DNA of 64,000 nucleotides, from assembly GCF_000146325.1 (NCBI RefSeq), contig NZ_GL397067.1, positions 1,291,660 to 1,355,659 on the forward strand, written 5' to 3'. Position 1 is the stretch's first letter, and every line of letters begins with the position of its first letter. The translations under genes were made by a program, and so were the position numbers. The notes beneath the pieces were generated by a model. The model was not told where the DNA came from and made no database searches. It saw nothing but the letters and a program-made list of their open reading frames with translations. This DNA comes from Pediococcus acidilactici DSM 20284. GTDB taxonomy: Bacteria; Bacillota; Bacilli; Lactobacillales; Lactobacillaceae. Positions 16,608 to 25,876 of the stretch are shown piece after piece.

Positions 16608-19600
16608 TCTTCTTGCGTTCCTCCTCAATCTTCCTTAAGACCGTTTCTTTATCGAGTTTTTCTAAGACTCGGTAATTATTTTCCGGTAGCATTGCGTCAA
16701 ATTGCATAATTTCTTTATATGGTGAATATTCCAGCGCGGTCGTCCGGTCTGGCCATTGTACCGGGTTCAAATCGACTTCACCACTAAAGATTCGTTTTCC
16801 AGCTTCAATGACCTTCTCTTCGGCATGTTTAATCAAATCCTGAAGTTCAGTTTCACTGACGACGTTGTTTAAGCTAGCCTTGGTTAGGCTACCGCTCTTA
16901 GTGAAATCAAACGGGTACACTGCCGATTTACCAGTTTCAGCGACCGTTTTATCAATTTCCTTCAACAGTTCTTCGTTGTTCAACACGAACCCGTTTAAAG
17001 AAAACTTTTTGAAGAGTGCCTGTTGCAATTGATCTTCATCTTGCACCTTCAAATCGGTAGCCTTTAACAGCGGATCTTGGAAAATCATGTATAGCGCGCT
17101 TGATAGTCGTGCTTGTTCGTGAGGATCAATCCGTTGTCGATTTTGCTGCACAACGTCTAAATATAACAACATCTGCATTGCCAGCCCGTAATAAGCATCG
17201 GCAAAGTCGAACTTACGCGTGCTCGACTTGTAATCGACCACTCCTAAATATGGTTGACCTTCAATATTAATTTTGTCGATGCGGTCGATTTTACCGCGGA
17301 CGTTAACTTCCTGTTTTCCATTAACTTTGAAGTTCAGCGCAGGTAAGCCTTCCTTCAAGCCAATTTGGCCAAACATTTGCTCTGAAGCAATTGGCCGCAT
17401 TCTGGTCTGAGCTAATTGTTTAAAAATCGCCGTAACCATCGTTTCCACCGTACGATCTAACTGATTTCTCAAGTATCCCATTCGGTAGGTGCTATTAAAT
17501 TGATCAAACTGCGAGTCTTGGCGCATGTTTTCTAAAACTCGTTTGGTAACCTGTTTTATCTGTGTTTGATTAACTTCATTGAAGTTCAGATCCGCTTGAG
17601 TAATTACTTTTACTAGGTTATCCATCGCAGCGTGGAAGTACTGCCCGGTATCCGCCGGGCTTAAATCCGCCGTTTCCCGTTCTTGCAGTTTCAAACCGTA
17701 CTTCAAGAAGTATGAATATTCATTGCGGAAAAATTCCTCGAGTTTCGAAACCGAAGCGTAAATTTTATCACCATATAACTGCGTGACGATGTCCGGTTTT
17801 AACTTGCGAGGGACGTTCTTATAACTTAAACTCCCCATCAGTCGTTCGGTTAAATCATGCCAGCGGCCAGCCTCTAAGATGCTGTAAATTAAATTCCACC
17901 GTACGTCAGCCGGTTGCTTACTTTCCTTCATGGAACGAGCGTACTGAACTAAATGACTTAGCGTACTCCGTTTTGAACCGATAAACGGTTGAATAAGCGG
18001 TTGATCCACAGCCGGACGACTAGGCAAACATTGAACTTCAATTTCAAAGTAAGCCTTAATTCGTTCCACGTAAGGCGACAATTTAAAGTCAGTTCCGTCA
18101 TTGCCCCGTTTTGGATAGGTAAAGATTAACCTTTGAGAACCAATCATAAAGGTTAGGTAGTTTAAATAAGGTTCCTGACGCATTTGTCGCTCGTTACTCA
18201 TCTTAAGGAATTGGTCATCTGCAAGCTGGTCACTAACTTGCGCTTTACCTTCCTGACTCAAAAAATCATTATCCTGAATTTGTTCCGGCATGGCCCGGTC
18301 GGTTGCGCCAATGATGAAGACCACCTTCCGATCCATCATTTGCACCATGCCGCTTTCTGAAATAAGCACCTGATCCAAAGTGGATGGGATTTGAGAGTAG
18401 GTCGCATTTTCAAAGCCAGCATTTAATAAACCGATGAAATTGTTGGAATCAAATGGCTGGTCACCTAAAATGTCCACAAATTCATCCAGCATCGTCACAA
18501 ACGTTTCCCAAGTCTGCTCTGGTTCAGCAGCCTTGGCCAAGTTACCGTCTTCAATCCATTGGTCGCGCCAGGCCAGCAACCGCTGGTCCACGTGGTTACG
18601 AATTAAAAACTGGTACAGTGCCTTGGCCGCCTCCGCGCCATTTTCAGCTACCGCCAACTGGTTGAAAAACGGGTTGACCGTTTTAACTACGTAATCCTTA
18701 ATTTCGTTAATCCGTCGGTTAATTTCACGTTCCTCGTCAGTTTGCTGCTCCATATCAACGTCATTGAAACGTTGGTATTGCCACGGAGCTTTTTGCAGCC
18801 ACTTACTGCCGTAAATTCCCTGACGCAGCACGTAGTTTTCCGTAATTTGGACGCTTTTGACAAAATCCTTCCCGTCCGGGTCGGCGTCATTTTCAGGACG
18901 GAGAAGGCCAGTTTTCAGCAAGCGCATTACGTCTTCGTAACGAAAATGCCGCTTTTGAACGTCGAACAACGCGTTAATCAATTCTAGTAGGGGATGATTT
19001 TTCATCGCCACTTGCATATCGTAAAAAATCGGAATATCAAACTGATCGAAAATTGGTTTAATAATTGTGTCATAGTCGCTCAAATGGCGGGTTAACACTG
19101 AAAAATCGGAGAAATTTAGCCGGTCATCCTTCGTCATCATTTGTCGAATTGCCGTGGCTACGTGCTCTACTTCGGCATACCGACTGTTAAATTCGAGCAC
19201 CTCCACACTGTTATTTTGTTCATGCCCATTCTGACCAAGCTGTCCCTGCGTAGATGCAACCCAGTAGCGCTCTAGTTTTCTTAGATCGTCATTTACCCGT
19301 TTTTTGGTTACCACTCGTGGAGAAACCACTTGAATCCTGTTTTCACGAGCCCATTCATTTATTCTGAAAAATAATTTTTCATTTTCAAAAAACAAGCTAT
19401 TTTCTGAAAGTTTTTCATTTAGTGGATTACGCTCCATTACTAAGTCAATTACGACGGTCGCGTTAGCCTTAATCAACGTCTGAATTAAATTAAGCTCTTC
19501 CGCAGTAAAATTAGAAAAACCGCTAATCACAAAGCTTTGTGCATGTAAATCCATTTTGGCTAACTGGTCGGTTAATGCACGCAAGATATCACTGCTATCG

Positions 19601-20160
19601 ACAAATTTTTGTTGAATTGCTTCGTCATAAGCCGTATAGATGATATTTAAATCATGCAACTTAGCCATCAAGTCTAACTGGGGATCTTCATTTTCGGCTA
19701 GTTGATCAATGATTTGACTTAAATTTTCAGGGCTTACGTTTCCTTGTTTAAATTCTGCCAATTGGCTAGTGATTTCTTGAATTAAACCAAGTTGTGCATC
19801 AATGTTATGGAATAATAATAGTTCATCCTGATGCTCCACGATAATTCGGTAGAGTAACATACTGGTACTTGAATTAGTCAAACGGGGATATTGGTAAATG
19901 CTACTATTACGTAAGAAAAACCACGCTAACCGGCTAATCGATAAAATTTGAATATCCTTTTGCGCAAAAACCGGGCCCGCTGAATCGCTTTTTTCGCGGA
20001 GTTTTTGCAACAATTGAATTTCAGATTGGAACTTAATGTGATTAGGTACCAAATAGTAAATTTTACGTTGCTTTTGTTGTTGCTGAAGTTCAATTATTGT
20101 TTCAGCAACCGCATCTAAATGGTCGACACTGGCCGGCCCGTACATAAATTTAAGTGGCAT
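16597..20160 (-). CDS. rexB: ATP-dependent nuclease subunit B (RexB type)
   Basis: The 1187-residue protein has an inactive-helicase-like N-terminus (MPLKFMYGPASVDHLDAV, lacking the GKS/T of AddB Walker A), and a C-terminal nuclease with RGKIDRIDK and YLGVVDYKSSTRKFD. I find only one cysteine (EVQCLPSRP), so the four-cysteine iron-sulfur cluster of Bacillus AddB is absent, as in the RexB of lactic acid bacteria. It is the upstream gene of the pair and follows a small NAD(P)-binding protein gene by 10 bp. AGGAGG precedes the ATG. Confidence 0.93.
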   Translation of the reverse strand: MPLKFMYGPASVDHLDAVAETIIELQQQQKQRKIYYLVPNHIKFQSEIQLLQKLREKSDSAGPVFAQKDIQILSISRLAWFFLRNSSIYQYPRLTNSSTSMLLYRIIVEHQDELLLFHNIDAQLGLIQEITSQLAEFKQGNVSPENLSQIIDQLAENEDPQLDLMAKLHDLNIIYTAYDEAIQQKFVDSSDILRALTDQLAKMDLHAQSFVISGFSNFTAEELNLIQTLIKANATVVIDLVMERNPLNEKLSENSLFFENEKLFFRINEWARENRIQVVSPRVVTKKRVNDDLRKLERYWVASTQGQLGQNGHEQNNSVEVLEFNSRYAEVEHVATAIRQMMTKDDRLNFSDFSVLTRHLSDYDTIIKPIFDQFDIPIFYDMQVAMKNHPLLELINALFDVQKRHFRYEDVMRLLKTGLLRPENDADPDGKDFVKSVQITENYVLRQGIYGSKWLQKAPWQYQRFNDVDMEQQTDEEREINRRINEIKDYVVKTVNPFFNQLAVAENGAEAAKALYQFLIRNHVDQRLLAWRDQWIEDGNLAKAAEPEQTWETFVTMLDEFVDILGDQPFDSNNFIGLLNAGFENATYSQIPSTLDQVLISESGMVQMMDRKVVFIIGATDRAMPEQIQDNDFLSQEGKAQVSDQLADDQFLKMSNERQMRQEPYLNYLTFMIGSQRLIFTYPKRGNDGTDFKLSPYVERIKAYFEIEVQCLPSRPAVDQPLIQPFIGSKRSTLSHLVQYARSMKESKQPADVRWNLIYSILEAGRWHDLTERLMGSLSYKNVPRKLKPDIVTQLYGDKIYASVSKLEEFFRNEYSYFLKYGLKLQERETADLSPADTGQYFHAAMDNLVKVITQADLNFNEVNQTQIKQVTKRVLENMRQDSQFDQFNSTYRMGYLRNQLDRTVETMVTAIFKQLAQTRMRPIASEQMFGQIGLKEGLPALNFKVNGKQEVNVRGKIDRIDKINIEGQPYLGVVDYKSSTRKFDFADAYYGLAMQMLLYLDVVQQNRQRIDPHEQARLSSALYMIFQDPLLKATDLKVQDEDQLQQALFKKFSLNGFVLNNEELLKEIDKTVAETGKSAVYPFDFTKSGSLTKASLNNVVSETELQDLIKHAEEKVIEAGKRIFSGEVDLNPVQWPDRTTALEYSPYKEIMQFDAMLPENNYRVLEKLDKETVLRKIEEERKKNGN

Positions 20161-20169
20161 AGTTCCTCC

Positions 20170-20700
20170 TTAATTGGGATTTGAGATCCCTACGGATTGA
20201 TTTTGGTATTCTTCTGTTAAAATTACTTGCTTAACGAGCTTGATAACTGCCCGCTCACTAACTACGGCAGTGGGAATCGGTTGTCCTTCCGGAGTAATTT
20301 CAGCACCTTGATTTTGAACTTCAGATTTAACTTCAACTGGTCGAATGATGGTGTACGGCAGCTCTGTTTCATCAACTAGCTTAGCCACGTACTTGACCTC
20401 CAGCATTAGTTCCTTTACGTCCTGAACTTCAATCCAAGTGGGATCAATTTCGTTATCCATTCCAGCAGTTGCTAAAAAAACAATTTTATTAACTTGTAAT
20501 TGTTGTTCTTCTAGCCGGTCCACCACCGTTTCAAACTCCTCGTCCATCCCCAAATGAAGCAGGTCTACGTATAATACGTCGTAGCTGCCCATCGCCTCTT
20601 GAACTTCAGCGATAGTCACCTTTACTTCTGGCAAAGCATTTAGCTCCGCCGCCACTACATCAGAGACCGGACGATCCATCCCGATTGCTAATATCTTCAT
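20170..20700 (-). CDS. NAD(P)-binding Rossmann-fold protein (NmrA/atypical SDR-like)
   Basis: The 176-residue protein starts MKILAIGMDRPVSDVVAAEL. It has the alternating strand-helix pattern of atypical short-chain dehydrogenases, with IVFLATAGMDNEID and the late block LPYTIIRPVEVKSE (the YTIIRP signature of NmrA-like proteins). The usual GxxGxxG loop is degenerate (GMDRPVSD), so cofactor binding is uncertain. It is 10 bp upstream of rexB and probably co-transcribed. Substrate unknown. Confidence 0.7.
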   Translation of the reverse strand: MKILAIGMDRPVSDVVAAELNALPEVKVTIAEVQEAMGSYDVLYVDLLHLGMDEEFETVVDRLEEQQLQVNKIVFLATAGMDNEIDPTWIEVQDVKELMLEVKYVAKLVDETELPYTIIRPVEVKSEVQNQGAEITPEGQPIPTAVVSERAVIKLVKQVILTEEYQNQSVGISNPN

Positions 20701-20805
20701 TGTATTCTCCTTTAAAACGTCTTTTTACCATTATAGAACGGATTCATTCTTTCTCCAATTTTATCGATTATTGAAGCCTTTGTACGCTCCCCGCGTGATC
20801 GTGAG

Positions 20806-20834
20806 TTGTTGAAATATTTTTTATGTGTTAAAAT
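20806..20834 (+). promoter_or_regulatory. promoter of the riboswitch-xanthine permease transcript
   Basis: TTGTTG (20806-20811) and TAAAAT (20829-20834) are exactly 17 bp apart, about 25 bp before the aptamer. Confidence 0.65.
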
Positions 20835-20857
20835 TTCAGACAAATTAAATGGACCCA

Positions 20858-21079
20858 AGCCTATATAATGTCTTAATCTGGTTGACAGTTTCTACCCAAC
20901 GCCGTAAATGTTGGACTATAGGAATTTTTAACTTACATATTCATCAAAATGGCTGGAGAATGAGCTAGTCCGTTTGCTTTGTCGTGCCAATAATCGGGCC
21001 ACTTCTAAGATACGGTGGGGAACGATAGACCTTGGTGACGGTGTGGTAAACTTCTAACCCTCATGTCCCAGCTTTTTTT
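20858..21079 (+). promoter_or_regulatory. purine riboswitch (guanine/xanthine class) with terminator
   Basis: P1 is CCTATA / TATAGG (20860-20865, 20917-20922). The conserved cores are TATAATG, the P2 arm with ATCTGG, GTTTCTACC, and the P3 arm CCAAC-GCCGTAAATG-TTGG, then GACTATA. The C at 20916 is the base that Watson-Crick pairs with guanine; adenine riboswitches have U. Downstream, GCTGG..ATGAG (20952-20964) can pair with CTCAT..CCAGC (21060-21072), followed by seven T (21073-21079), as the regulated terminator. The next gene is a xanthine permease, which fits. Confidence 0.9.
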
Positions 21080-21162
21080 AATTGTAGTTTGGCGCCTTCC
21101 AGACTATTTATAGGCTCGCTTTCATAACTTTTGAAAATATATGAAAACGAGGAATGTACTTT

Positions 21163-22485
21163 ATGAAAACTAATGATTCGTATGCTGACGCACCAATTAC
21201 CGAAATCACCCCGCAACTAACCGAGGGTAAAGCAGCGGTACTTGGTTTTCAGCACCTCTTGGCGATGTATTCCGGTGACGTAATCGTCCCCCTCCTTATC
21301 GGGGGCTTTTTACATTTTACCGCCGCCCAAATGACCTATTTGGTGTCCATCGACATTTTCATGTGTGGCATTGCCACCCTTTTACAAATTAGAACCACGC
21401 CGCTCACCGGAATTGGCCTACCTGTAGTGCTAGGTTGCGCAATTCAATCGGTCCAACCTCTAGAGCGGATTGGCGGTGGACTAGGGATTACGGCAATGTA
21501 TGGGGCAATTATCGCGTCGGGACTCTTTGTTATTTTGGTTGCCGGACTCTTTTCTAAAATTAGGGGACTTTTTCCGCCAATCGTAACTGGTTCCATCATC
21601 ACCGTAATTGGGTTTACCTTAATTCCCGTGGCATTTGAAGACATCGGGGGTGGAAATCCCGCTGCGCAATCATACGGCGACCCCAAAAATCTATTAGTCG
21701 GTTTGGTTACCGTTGCAGTAATCGTCTTCATCAACGTTTGGGCGCGCGGTTTCATGCGTTCCATTGCCGTGTTAATTGGGATTCTCGTTGGAACCGGCAT
21801 CGCCGCTTTGTTAGGAATGGTATCATTTACCCCCGTTTTACAAGCAAGCTGGTTTCATTTTCCCCGCCCCTTTTACTTTGGGGTGCCGACTTTTAACCTC
21901 TCAGCGATTTTAACGATGATTATGGTGACCCTCACCACGATGATTGAATCCACCGGGGTCTTCTTCGCCCTCGGGGATTTAGTTGGTAAAGAAATCACCC
22001 AAACCGATTTAAAACGGGGATACCGTGCGGAAGGCGTTGCTGCCATTTTAGGCGGAATTTTCAATACCTTCCCGTATTCTACCTTTTCTGAAAACGTAGG
22101 GGTTTTGCAACTTTCCGGTGTTAAAAGTCGCAAACCGCTTTATTACGCTGCTGGATTTCTAATCCTCTTAGGACTCCTCCCAAAGGCCGGCGCCATGGCC
22201 ACCATTATTCCTTCTAGCGTCCTGGGAGGCGCTATGCTAGTAATGTTCGGCATTGTCGGCATCCAAGGCGTCCGAATTCTCCAAAAGGTGAACTTCAATC
22301 AAACTAAAGATATCTTAATCAGTGCATTATCCATTGGAATGGGGTTGGGGTCAACCGTAGATCCGCAAATCTACCGAGCCCTCCCTCAAGCCTGCCAGAT
22401 GCTCTTAACTAACGGCATCGTGGTGGCTAGCATCACCGCCGTGGTCCTTAACCTATTATTCAACGGCTACGATTCTTCTCGTTAA
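21163..22485 (+). CDS. pbuX: xanthine/purine permease (NCS2 family)
   Basis: The 440-residue protein has about 12-14 membrane segments and the NCS2 blocks GFQHLLAMYSGDVIVPLLIG, QPLERIGGGLG, MIESTGVFFALGDL and NTFPYSTFSENVGVLQLSGVKSR. The last matches PbuX-type xanthine transporters. It is a proton-coupled importer in the cell membrane. GAGGA lies nine bases before the ATG at 21163; the in-frame ATG at 21154 directly follows GAGGA and is too close. The guanine-class riboswitch upstream would turn it off when guanine-type bases are plentiful. Confidence 0.9.
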   Translation: MKTNDSYADAPITEITPQLTEGKAAVLGFQHLLAMYSGDVIVPLLIGGFLHFTAAQMTYLVSIDIFMCGIATLLQIRTTPLTGIGLPVVLGCAIQSVQPLERIGGGLGITAMYGAIIASGLFVILVAGLFSKIRGLFPPIVTGSIITVIGFTLIPVAFEDIGGGNPAAQSYGDPKNLLVGLVTVAVIVFINVWARGFMRSIAVLIGILVGTGIAALLGMVSFTPVLQASWFHFPRPFYFGVPTFNLSAILTMIMVTLTTMIESTGVFFALGDLVGKEITQTDLKRGYRAEGVAAILGGIFNTFPYSTFSENVGVLQLSGVKSRKPLYYAAGFLILLGLLPKAGAMATIIPSSVLGGAMLVMFGIVGIQGVRILQKVNFNQTKDILISALSIGMGLGSTVDPQIYRALPQACQMLLTNGIVVASITAVVLNLLFNGYDSSR

Positions 22486-22634
22486 TTGTTCCATCAGTAA
22501 CTGTGCTAAAATTAAGTTAAATGAAGTTAATGTCAGTGAATGAAACGACCGACCCGCCTACTTTAATGGCGCATCGACCTTCGCTTTTGCGATGTCGCTT
22601 CGTTCTTGGCATTTTTCTTTTAGGATGGAGATTT

Positions 22635-23204
22635 ATGATGGAAAATAATTTTATTTGTACATGGGCTCGGAACGCTTCCCCACTGATGCAAGCTTACCAC
22701 GCTAACGAATGGGGCCAAGTTTCTCACGACGACCGTTACATGTTTGAAATGCTCTCACTAGAAGGCTATCAAGCTGGGCTCAGTTGGAATACAATCCTTA
22801 ATAAACGGGCTGCCTTCAAAGAATCCTTCGCTAACTTTGAGGTCGCTAAGGTTGCCCAAATGACGGATGCTGACGTGGAAAAGCTTATGCAAAATCCAGC
22901 TATTTTACGGCATCGCGGTAAATTAAAAGCCACCATTACGAACGCTCAGGCCTTTATGCAGGTCCAGGCGGAGTTTGGCAGCTTTGATAAATATATTTGG
23001 CAATTTGTTAATGGCCGGCAAATCAACGACCACATCCGCATTCCGGAAGAAATCCACGCGCAAACCCCGCTTTCAGCAAAAATTTCTGCAGATTTAAAAC
23101 AGCGCGGGTTTAAATTTGTGGGGCCGGTAATCATTTACTCATTCATGCAAGCAATCGGCTTGATCAACGATCATGAAATTGAATGCATGTATAACCCCGG
23201 CTAA
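22635..23204 (+). CDS. tag: DNA-3-methyladenine glycosylase I
   Basis: From ATG 22635 the product is 189 residues (MMENNFICTWARNASPLMQAYHANEWG), the normal Tag length. YHDTEWG-like YHANEWG, FEMLSLEGYQAGLSW, and FKFVGPVIIYSFMQAIGLINDHEIECMY (shown here in parts) are Tag signatures. The usual zinc-ligand cysteine near the start is present (ICTW), as are C-terminal His and Cys. It removes 3-methyladenine from DNA. AGGATGGAG precedes the ATG; the longer upstream frame lacks homology. Confidence 0.92.
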   Translation: MMENNFICTWARNASPLMQAYHANEWGQVSHDDRYMFEMLSLEGYQAGLSWNTILNKRAAFKESFANFEVAKVAQMTDADVEKLMQNPAILRHRGKLKATITNAQAFMQVQAEFGSFDKYIWQFVNGRQINDHIRIPEEIHAQTPLSAKISADLKQRGFKFVGPVIIYSFMQAIGLINDHEIECMYNPG

Positions 23205-23218
23205 GGAGGGCTCTGCTA

Positions 23219-24184
23219 ATGGAAAGACTAATCCCCACGTCCGCAAACGGCACCATTCCCAATCTTTATTTTATTGGCCGGTGGGTTCCTAAAAAGTTTG
23301 CAAATCGTTCGGTGATGTACACCACCAACTTGGGTGCTCAAGTGACCTTTGAAGTTCAAAATGCTGCGAGCGTGATTTTGGAATGGATACTTCCGGACCT
23401 CACCATCCCGCAAACCGTCACGATTTTTGTTGACGATCAGCCTCGACTGATTGAACTTAACGAACCCTGCTTTGAACTTCAATTAAGTTCAAAATCCCGA
23501 CACGTCGTGCACCTTTATTTCACTGGTAATACCGACCAAGACGAGGTTTGGACTTCTTCAGCAGGTTTAGCGCTTGCCGATGTCCATCCTTCTGCGGGTG
23601 GTCAAATGCACGCAGTTAAACCTGCTGGGCCCTTGGTTGCTTGGATTGGCGATTCCATCACGGCGGGATGTTGGGTACGTGAAAAAGTTCCTTCTCGCGG
23701 ATACGGCGCCGACCTCAACTACGCAGCGCTAGTTTCCCGTAAATTAAATTGGGAAGACTATCGGGTCGCTTACAGTGCAGCCGGAATTATTCGTTATGGC
23801 ACGGGCGGAGTTCCTGCCGCGCCCCGTTTTATTAACTACGTAGATTACGAAACTCCGGCACCTGATTTCCAACCTAAATTTGTTTTTATTAACTTAGGCA
23901 CCAACGACTGGCAATTCGATACTTCAGTATTTGAAATGTACTTCACCGCCTTTATGAAGGAAGTTCAATTTAAGTTCAATGAAGCTCAAATTTTCGTGAT
24001 GATTCCGTTAAACCAGAGCCATGCTAAAACAATCAAAGCCATCGCACAAACGTTTAATTTCACCGTAATTCCGACCGCTACTTGGAAATATTCCACTACG
24101 GATGAAGTTCATCCCGACGTGGCCGGATCGCAAGTTCTCAGTCGCCAACTGTTGGACTGGCTACAGATTCACGGCTGGGTTTAA
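23219..24184 (+). CDS. SGNH/GDSL-family hydrolase
   Basis: The 321-residue protein has an N-terminal beta-sandwich-like part (residues 1-135) and a C-terminal SGNH domain. WIGDSITAG supplies the nucleophilic serine (about residue 146), INLGTNDWQ the oxyanion asparagine, and TDEVHPD the Asp-His pair. This two-domain layout resembles CE2-type acetyl esterases and related deacylases. No signal peptide is seen. It starts 14 bp after tag, with AAGGAGGG upstream, and ends convergent with nhaC (4-bp overlap). Substrate unknown. Confidence 0.8.
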   Translation: MERLIPTSANGTIPNLYFIGRWVPKKFANRSVMYTTNLGAQVTFEVQNAASVILEWILPDLTIPQTVTIFVDDQPRLIELNEPCFELQLSSKSRHVVHLYFTGNTDQDEVWTSSAGLALADVHPSAGGQMHAVKPAGPLVAWIGDSITAGCWVREKVPSRGYGADLNYAALVSRKLNWEDYRVAYSAAGIIRYGTGGVPAAPRFINYVDYETPAPDFQPKFVFINLGTNDWQFDTSVFEMYFTAFMKEVQFKFNEAQIFVMIPLNQSHAKTIKAIAQTFNFTVIPTATWKYSTTDEVHPDVAGSQVLSRQLLDWLQIHGWV

Positions 24185-25560
24185 TCAGAGCTTGCCTTAC
24201 TTCGTTTTAACCCAATCCCGGTGAAACCACTCAAGATTGAGAAAACGGGCGACAAAAGGCTAAAAAAGGCAAATGGCAAGTAGTCTAACGTGGCTACGTG
24301 GAACGTATTTGCCGCAAACGTCGCCGCCACGCCCCAAGGTACTAGGTAGTTAATGACAGTTCCCCCGTCTTCCAAAGCCCGGCTTAGCGCTACGTTTGCT
24401 AAGCCGGCTTTTTTAAAGGTCGCTTTGAAGGCTTTTCCTGGCAGAATTACCGATAAAAACTGCTCTCCAATCAAGAGGTTGGCTCCCATCGCACTAAGAA
24501 CCACTGCTAAAATCAATTTGCCGTCGCTATTTAGTACTCGCGCAATTGGTTCCATGACCTGGTTGATCAATCCTAAATGAACGAGCACGCCGCCTAGTGA
24601 CAAGGTCACCACAATCAAGGAGACGGTGGTCATCATGCTGGCAATTCCGCCCCGACTTAGTAATTGATCCACCTCTAGGTTACCAGTGTGAGCAACGTAG
24701 CCAGTTTCAATAATTTTAGCTAAGTGCTGCACGGAAGTAGCCGGATGTTCGAGCCAAATTAAACCTACCGACACCCCAATGTTGATGAACAGGGTGGGAA
24801 CTGCCGGAACTCGGCGCCAAGCGCAAACAAACATTAAAATAATTGGAATCAAAACCCACCAGCCGGTTGCAAAATGGGCCTGTAAAACTGATTCAGTATG
24901 CTGAATTTTGCTAATGTCAGCATTTTGGGCGTCCCCTGCACCAAAAATAGCAAACAAGATTAACGCTCCCACAAAGGCTGGCAACGTTGACCACATCAAG
25001 TTGCGAATATGATCAAATAAATCGGCATCGACCACCGCCGCGGAGAGGTTAGTTGATTCAGAAAGCGGCGAGCACTTGTCGCCAAAAACCGCTCCGGAAA
25101 TGATTGCTCCAGCAACTAACGCTGGGTTAATGCCCATCGTCATCCCCATTCCAAAAAACGCAATCCCCACGGTCGACATCACCGTAAACGCCGATCCGAC
25201 GGCAGTCCCCACCAATGCGCAGACTACGAAGACGGAAGGGATGAACCAATTTACACTGATCATTTTAAAACCTACGAGCATCAACGTTGGGATGATGCCG
25301 GCCGCAATCCAAACGCTGATTAACGCTCCTACAAGGATAAAGATGAAAATCGGGATAATCCCGGTTTCGATCCCCGATTTAATTCCATCGTTAATCGCTT
25401 GCCAGCTAAACCCCCGTATTTTAGCCCAAATCGTTAATAATCCTAATACTAAGAGTACCGGTGTTTGGGGTGACAACCCCCACTTAATCACGCCGGTTCC
25501 TAAAATTGCCAACATGACAATCAAAACTAAACTTGCTTCCCGTGTCCTTACCTTTTGCAT
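24181..25560 (-). CDS. nhaC: NhaC-family Na+/H+ antiporter, T-box controlled
   Basis: The 459-residue protein from ATG 25560 (MQKVRTREASL) has about 11 membrane segments and NhaC blocks: GDKCSPLSESTNLSAA, GAIISGAVFGDK, LLIGEQFLSVILPGKAF and VNYLVPWGV-like VINYLVPWGVAA. The family exchanges Na+ and H+; T-box-regulated relatives in lactobacilli are thought to move tyrosine or a related amino compound. AAGGAGGAAG precedes the ATG. A longer frame upstream overlaps the leader and is not coding. A tyrosine-type T-box directly precedes the gene. Confidence 0.88.
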   Translation of the reverse strand: MQKVRTREASLVLIVMLAILGTGVIKWGLSPQTPVLLVLGLLTIWAKIRGFSWQAINDGIKSGIETGIIPIFIFILVGALISVWIAAGIIPTLMLVGFKMISVNWFIPSVFVVCALVGTAVGSAFTVMSTVGIAFFGMGMTMGINPALVAGAIISGAVFGDKCSPLSESTNLSAAVVDADLFDHIRNLMWSTLPAFVGALILFAIFGAGDAQNADISKIQHTESVLQAHFATGWWVLIPIILMFVCAWRRVPAVPTLFINIGVSVGLIWLEHPATSVQHLAKIIETGYVAHTGNLEVDQLLSRGGIASMMTTVSLIVVTLSLGGVLVHLGLINQVMEPIARVLNSDGKLILAVVLSAMGANLLIGEQFLSVILPGKAFKATFKKAGLANVALSRALEDGGTVINYLVPWGVAATFAANTFHVATLDYLPFAFFSLLSPVFSILSGFTGIGLKRSKASSD

Positions 25561-25585
25561 CCTCTTCCTCCTTAATTTAGCTAAT

Positions 25586-25833
25586 AAAAAATCCCGGTTG
25601 TATTTAAAATACAACCGGGACGAATTAACCGTGGTACCACCCAAATTAGACCCTCCCTAGGGGACAGTCTCACTCACTAGATGATAACGGTTCTAGTTAT
25701 TAGCCGTTCTTAACAAAACTATTCCACGGTATTTCGCCGCAATAATCCTGATCGGTTCGCAGCAACCACCGACTTCCTGACACCCAGATTATCCGCTACT
25801 TAATGTGAAAGTTATTGCGCTTTAATTTATTGT
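25586..25833 (-). promoter_or_regulatory. T-box leader, tyrosine specifier (UAC), upstream of nhaC
   Basis: The conserved T-box TGGGTGGTACCACGG is on the minus strand at 25643-25629. It is followed by a terminator stem (TCCCGGTTGTATT / AATACAACCGGGA, 25620-25592) and six T. In Stem I, TTTCAC pairs with GTGGAA below the specifier loop; the loop has AGTA on its 5' side and GAAATACC on its 3' side. TAC at 25731-25729 is in the specifier position, hence tyrosine. Uncharged tRNA-Tyr should permit nhaC expression. Confidence 0.85.
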
Positions 25834-25876
25834 AGCTAGCCTATCATGTCCATTTTCAAACGTCAAATCCCAACCT

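Noticed and set aside
25561-25644. Longer nhaC start upstream
   Set aside because: It overlaps the T-box terminator and precedes the good ribosome binding site at the ATG 25560.
25076-25660. 194-codon frame antisense to nhaC
   Set aside because: It is the complement of conserved membrane-protein codons and runs through the T-box terminator.
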